Position numbers and translations under genes: made by a program
In this document: in pieces, positions 62,036-64,000 of the stretch
Numbering within the stretch: the stretch's first letter is position 1
How the letters are laid out: the number at the start of each line of letters is the position of its first letter
The notes under the pieces: generated by a model
The model's database searches: none
Told to the model about the DNA's origin: nothing
What the model saw: the letters and a program-made list of their open reading frames with translations, nothing else
NCBI RefSeq assembly: GCF_000170795.1
Contig: NZ_ABCM01000020.1
Coordinates: forward strand, 1-64,000
Length of the DNA: 64,000 nucleotides
DNA from: Pedobacter sp. BAL39
Lineage (GTDB): Bacteria; Bacteroidota; Bacteroidia; Sphingobacteriales; Sphingobacteriaceae
Direction: 5' to 3'

Positions 62036-62974
62036 TTATTTCGCTTTTGGAAGAGCGGCATTGGTGGTGTTGAGTACTGAAGTGACGCTGGATACCATGC
62101 CTGCAATGTTCGAGAGGTCGGCAGGCACAATCATGGAGTTGTTGACTTTCGCCAGCTTTCCAAATTCTGTCAGGTATTGTTCTGCAATGCGCAGATTGAC
62201 GGCATTCATACCGCCGTCCTGGTTGATGGATCTGGCAATTTCGTTGATCCCCTTAGCAGTAGCGATGGCCACCATCTCAATTTCTGAGGCTGTACCTGCT
62301 GCTTCATTGATCTTACGTTGTTTCTCACCTTCAGACCTGGCAATCATTTCCTGCTTGTCACCCTCCGCACGATTGATCTTCGCCTGTTTATCACCTTCGG
62401 ATTCTGCAATCATGGCTCTTTTCTCACGTTCTGCACGCATCTGCTTCTCCATTGCATCGCGGATACTCTGAGGTGGCGAGATGTTTTTTACCTCATAACG
62501 GGAAACTTTAATACCCCAGGGCTCGCTGGCTTTATCTACGGCAGCGACAATCGTCCCATTCACAGTTTCACGCTCCTCGAAGGTCTTGTCCAACTCCATC
62601 CGTCCAATAACGCTACGCATGGTCGTTTGAGAAATCTGGATTACGGCGAAACGATAATTGTCAATTCCATAAGAAGCTTTCTGTGGATCCATCACCTGCA
62701 GGTAGAGGATACCATCTACTTCTACGGCAATGTTGTCTTTGGTGATACAAATTTGAGAAGCCACGTCTATCGCCTGTTCTTTCAGGTTCTGCTTGTAGGC
62801 AATTTTGTCGATAAAAGGAATCAGGATGTGAAAACCCGCGTCTAGGGCGCGACTGTACTTACCCAGGCGCTCCACGATGAATACTGAACGCTGAGGTACG
62901 ACCTTAAACGTCGACATAAAGGCAATAAGCAGGAAAACGGCGAGAAAAATTAAAATGTAAGTTGATGCTGTCAT
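62036..62974 (-). CDS. SPFH/Band 7 membrane-scaffold protein (stomatin/QmcA-like)
   Basis: A 312-residue SPFH protein. One N-terminal membrane helix (about 4-22) is followed by the SPFH domain (about 24-190) with KVVPQRSVFIVERLGKYSR, GFHILIPFIDKIAYK and DKASEPWGIKVSRYEVKNI. The C-terminal coiled coil has repeats of AEGDKQ/SEGDKQ (about 208-245). Such proteins oligomerise into large cage-like rings at the membrane and work with NfeD partners. It starts 2 bp after the nfeD gene, the usual SPFH-NfeD pair, and is probably translationally coupled to it. Confidence 0.95.
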   Translation of the reverse strand: MTASTYILIFLAVFLLIAFMSTFKVVPQRSVFIVERLGKYSRALDAGFHILIPFIDKIAYKQNLKEQAIDVASQICITKDNIAVEVDGILYLQVMDPQKASYGIDNYRFAVIQISQTTMRSVIGRMELDKTFEERETVNGTIVAAVDKASEPWGIKVSRYEVKNISPPQSIRDAMEKQMRAEREKRAMIAESEGDKQAKINRAEGDKQEMIARSEGEKQRKINEAAGTASEIEMVAIATAKGINEIARSINQDGGMNAVNLRIAEQYLTEFGKLAKVNNSMIVPADLSNIAGMVSSVTSVLNTTNAALPKAK

Positions 62975-62976
62975 AT

Positions 62977-63420
62977 CTATTTGGTTGATTTTACGATTAA
63001 TAAAATACTGCGGTTTCCGGTGATGATCACGCGCTCCCCTGCAGCGATGTCCTGCTCTGAACTGGCTTCCCAGCTGGCTCCTTTGAATTCTACTTTTCCG
63101 TTATTACCTGGCCCAATAACAGTCTCGGCTAGTGCAACCTTGCCAATAAATTCGTCCTCCAGCTGCTGCCCGGCAGTATTGCCCATGCCTAGCTTCCGTT
63201 TCACCCAGCTGCGGAAAAAAACTACCGTCAGCAGGGAGCTCAGAATAAATAAGATGATTTGTGTGTTGAGGGAAACGTCGGTAAAAAAGGCAACCAGGGC
63301 AACAATCCATGCGCCGACACCAAAAAAGAAAAGTATGAACCCGGGTACGAGAAATTCCAGTAAAAAAAAGGCAAAACCAAGGCAGAACCAGATCAGTGCG
63401 TTATCTAAAAGTTTATCCAT
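62977..63420 (-). CDS. NfeD-family protein, short form
   Basis: A 147-residue NfeD of the short type without the protease domain. Three hydrophobic segments (about 8-28, 32-48, 51-68) precede the soluble OB-fold (about 85-145) with IGKVALAETVIGPGNNGKVE, the hallmark of NfeDC. It is encoded just before the SPFH gene (2-bp gap). NfeD short forms partner with SPFH proteins in membrane microdomain organisation. Confidence 0.93.
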   Translation of the reverse strand: MDKLLDNALIWFCLGFAFFLLEFLVPGFILFFFGVGAWIVALVAFFTDVSLNTQIILFILSSLLTVVFFRSWVKRKLGMGNTAGQQLEDEFIGKVALAETVIGPGNNGKVEFKGASWEASSEQDIAAGERVIITGNRSILLIVKSTK

Positions 63421-63471
63421 ATCATTGATGTGTAAGAGCGTTCCAATAAGACAATGAGTTGATGCTCATGG

Positions 63472-63499
63472 CCGGCTGCGAACGTAAATGTTCAGCCGG
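63472..63499 (-). other. Hairpin in the nfeD upstream region
   Basis: CCGGCTG...GAAC and GTTC...AGCCGG (63472-63499) form a stem with a 2-nt bulge and GTAAAT loop, 52 bp before the nfeD start. It could be in the 5' leader or mark an older terminator. Confidence 0.35.
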
Positions 63500-63569
63500 A
63501 TCACATTGCTCAGATGAAAGCCGGTACGCTCAATATAATACATTTAGCTCAAAAACACAAGGTTTTGCG

Positions 63570-63609
63570 CCGTTTCTAAGCCAAAAATTTGATTTTGGCT
63601 TAGAAACGG
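63570..63609. terminator. 17-bp perfect hairpin after the MFS gene
   Basis: CCGTTTCTAAGCCAAAA (63570-63586) and its exact complement (63593-63609) form a stem with a 6-nt loop, 17 bp after the transporter's stop codon. No T-run follows on either strand, so termination or mRNA stabilisation are both possible. Confidence 0.6.
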
Positions 63610-63626
63610 AAGAAAGAAGGGACAGT

Positions 63627-64000
63627 TTAAACCGAGGTCAATTGTTGCTTTTTCGACAACTTATAAATAATGGCCATGATTACCGCTGAGGCAATACTGA
63701 GCATAAGGTAACTCTCACTCAGGTTTACATCATCTTTGGCCGGAAGTATAGAGATGACGCTGTAGCTCAGGAAAGAAACAATCACATAAGTAATCCCACC
63801 AGTCAGTCCGCTGGCAATGCCTGCATTTTTTGGGAACAGGCTCAGGCAATAGGTAAAATAGTTATTGAAAATATAACCTGCGGTAATGTGCACAAGGAAA
63901 GCAAAGAAAATGAGTGAATAAAGATTAGAGATAAAGTTTATACTGATCATCATCGAAATGATGAATACCATTTGGAAAACGAGGTTTGCAGCCATCTTTC
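63627..64000 (-). CDS. MFS transporter, C-terminal part (cut by the window edge)
   Basis: The last 124 or so residues of a major facilitator superfamily transporter; the frame stays open to base 64000, so the ATG at 63995 is internal. At least three membrane helices are seen (FQMVFIISMMISINF; LIFFAFLVHITAGYIF; TYVIVSFLSYSVISIL) and a fourth (YLMLSIASAVIMAIIY) near the end. FPKNAGIASGLTGG resembles a loop of the Bcr/CflA-type drug efflux subgroup. The substrate is unknown. It ends with a short cytoplasmic tail (KLSKKQQLTSV). Confidence 0.8.
   Translation of the reverse strand, partial: KMAANLVFQMVFIISMMISINFISNLYSLIFFAFLVHITAGYIFNNYFTYCLSLFPKNAGIASGLTGGITYVIVSFLSYSVISILPAKDDVNLSESYLMLSIASAVIMAIIYKLSKKQQLTSV

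Noticed and set aside
62318..62845. 175-aa plus-strand frame inside the SPFH gene
   Set aside because: Antisense to the conserved SPFH domain.
63459..63689. 76-aa plus-strand frame in the nfeD/MFS spacer
   Set aside because: It crosses two hairpins and the end of the MFS gene; composition and position do not support coding.

Overview
The window reads as a chromosomal segment of a Bacteroidota member of the Sphingobacteriaceae type (Pedobacter-like is an inference). The signs are three ECF sigma/FecR cassettes, two SusC/SusD pairs, DUF4374 lipoproteins, glycoside hydrolases beside SusCD, a subtype-iii type VI secretion system (T6SSiii), few Shine-Dalgarno sequences and several matches to the Bacteroidota -7 promoter element TAnnTTTG. 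I saw no rRNA, tRNA, insertion sequence, prophage or CRISPR array.

Layout. (1) 1-11.1 kb: a GH35 beta-galactosidase (cut by the left edge) and a GH29 alpha-L-fucosidase run rightward and converge on a leftward ECF sigma - FecR - SusC - SusD locus. This looks like a polysaccharide utilisation locus for a galactose/fucose-containing glycan. (2) 11.5-17.3 kb: a complete leftward mrpABCDEFG cation/proton antiporter operon. (3) 17.3-24.8 kb: a leftward sigma - short FecR - DUF4374 - TonB-dependent receptor - DUF4374 - PepSY membrane protein series, probably for metal-chelate or heme uptake. It ends only 39 bp before mrpA. (4) 24.9-27.9 kb: Nudix hydrolase, two small proteins, a diacylglycerol-kinase-like lipid kinase and SurE. 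(5) 27.9-44.2 kb: a T6SSiii cluster: tssK, tssN (-), tssG (+), tssF, tssE (-), then tssO, a tssO-like gene, tssP-like, tssR, clpV, tssB, tssC (+), a flavodoxin-fold gene and two hcp/tssD genes. No VgrG, PAAR protein or recognisable effector lies here. (6) 44.2-47.9 kb: a possible small ORF, a sterol-desaturase-family protein, a DUF481-like protein and pncB. (7) 48.0-56.4 kb: a second sigma - FecR - SusC - SusD - GH29 fucosidase locus, all rightward. (8) 56.5-64 kb: an Omp85-type barrel without POTRA domains, an acetyltransferase, an unrecognised protein with kinase-like motif spacing, a DUF4142 lipoprotein, a serine hydrolase, a small hydrophilic ORF, an nfeD-SPFH pair and the 3' part of an MFS transporter.

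How the parts relate. The two SusCD loci should each sense and import an oligosaccharide, with the adjacent fucosidases (and GH35 galactosidase) trimming it in the periplasm or at the surface. In the third cassette the receptor lacks the STN signalling domain and the FecR-like protein is short, so its signal route is not the textbook one. The T6SS genes encode tube, sheath, baseplate, ATPase and the Bacteroidota-specific envelope subunits; spike and toxins must be encoded elsewhere. Function calls rest on motifs and families recognised by eye; no database search was run.
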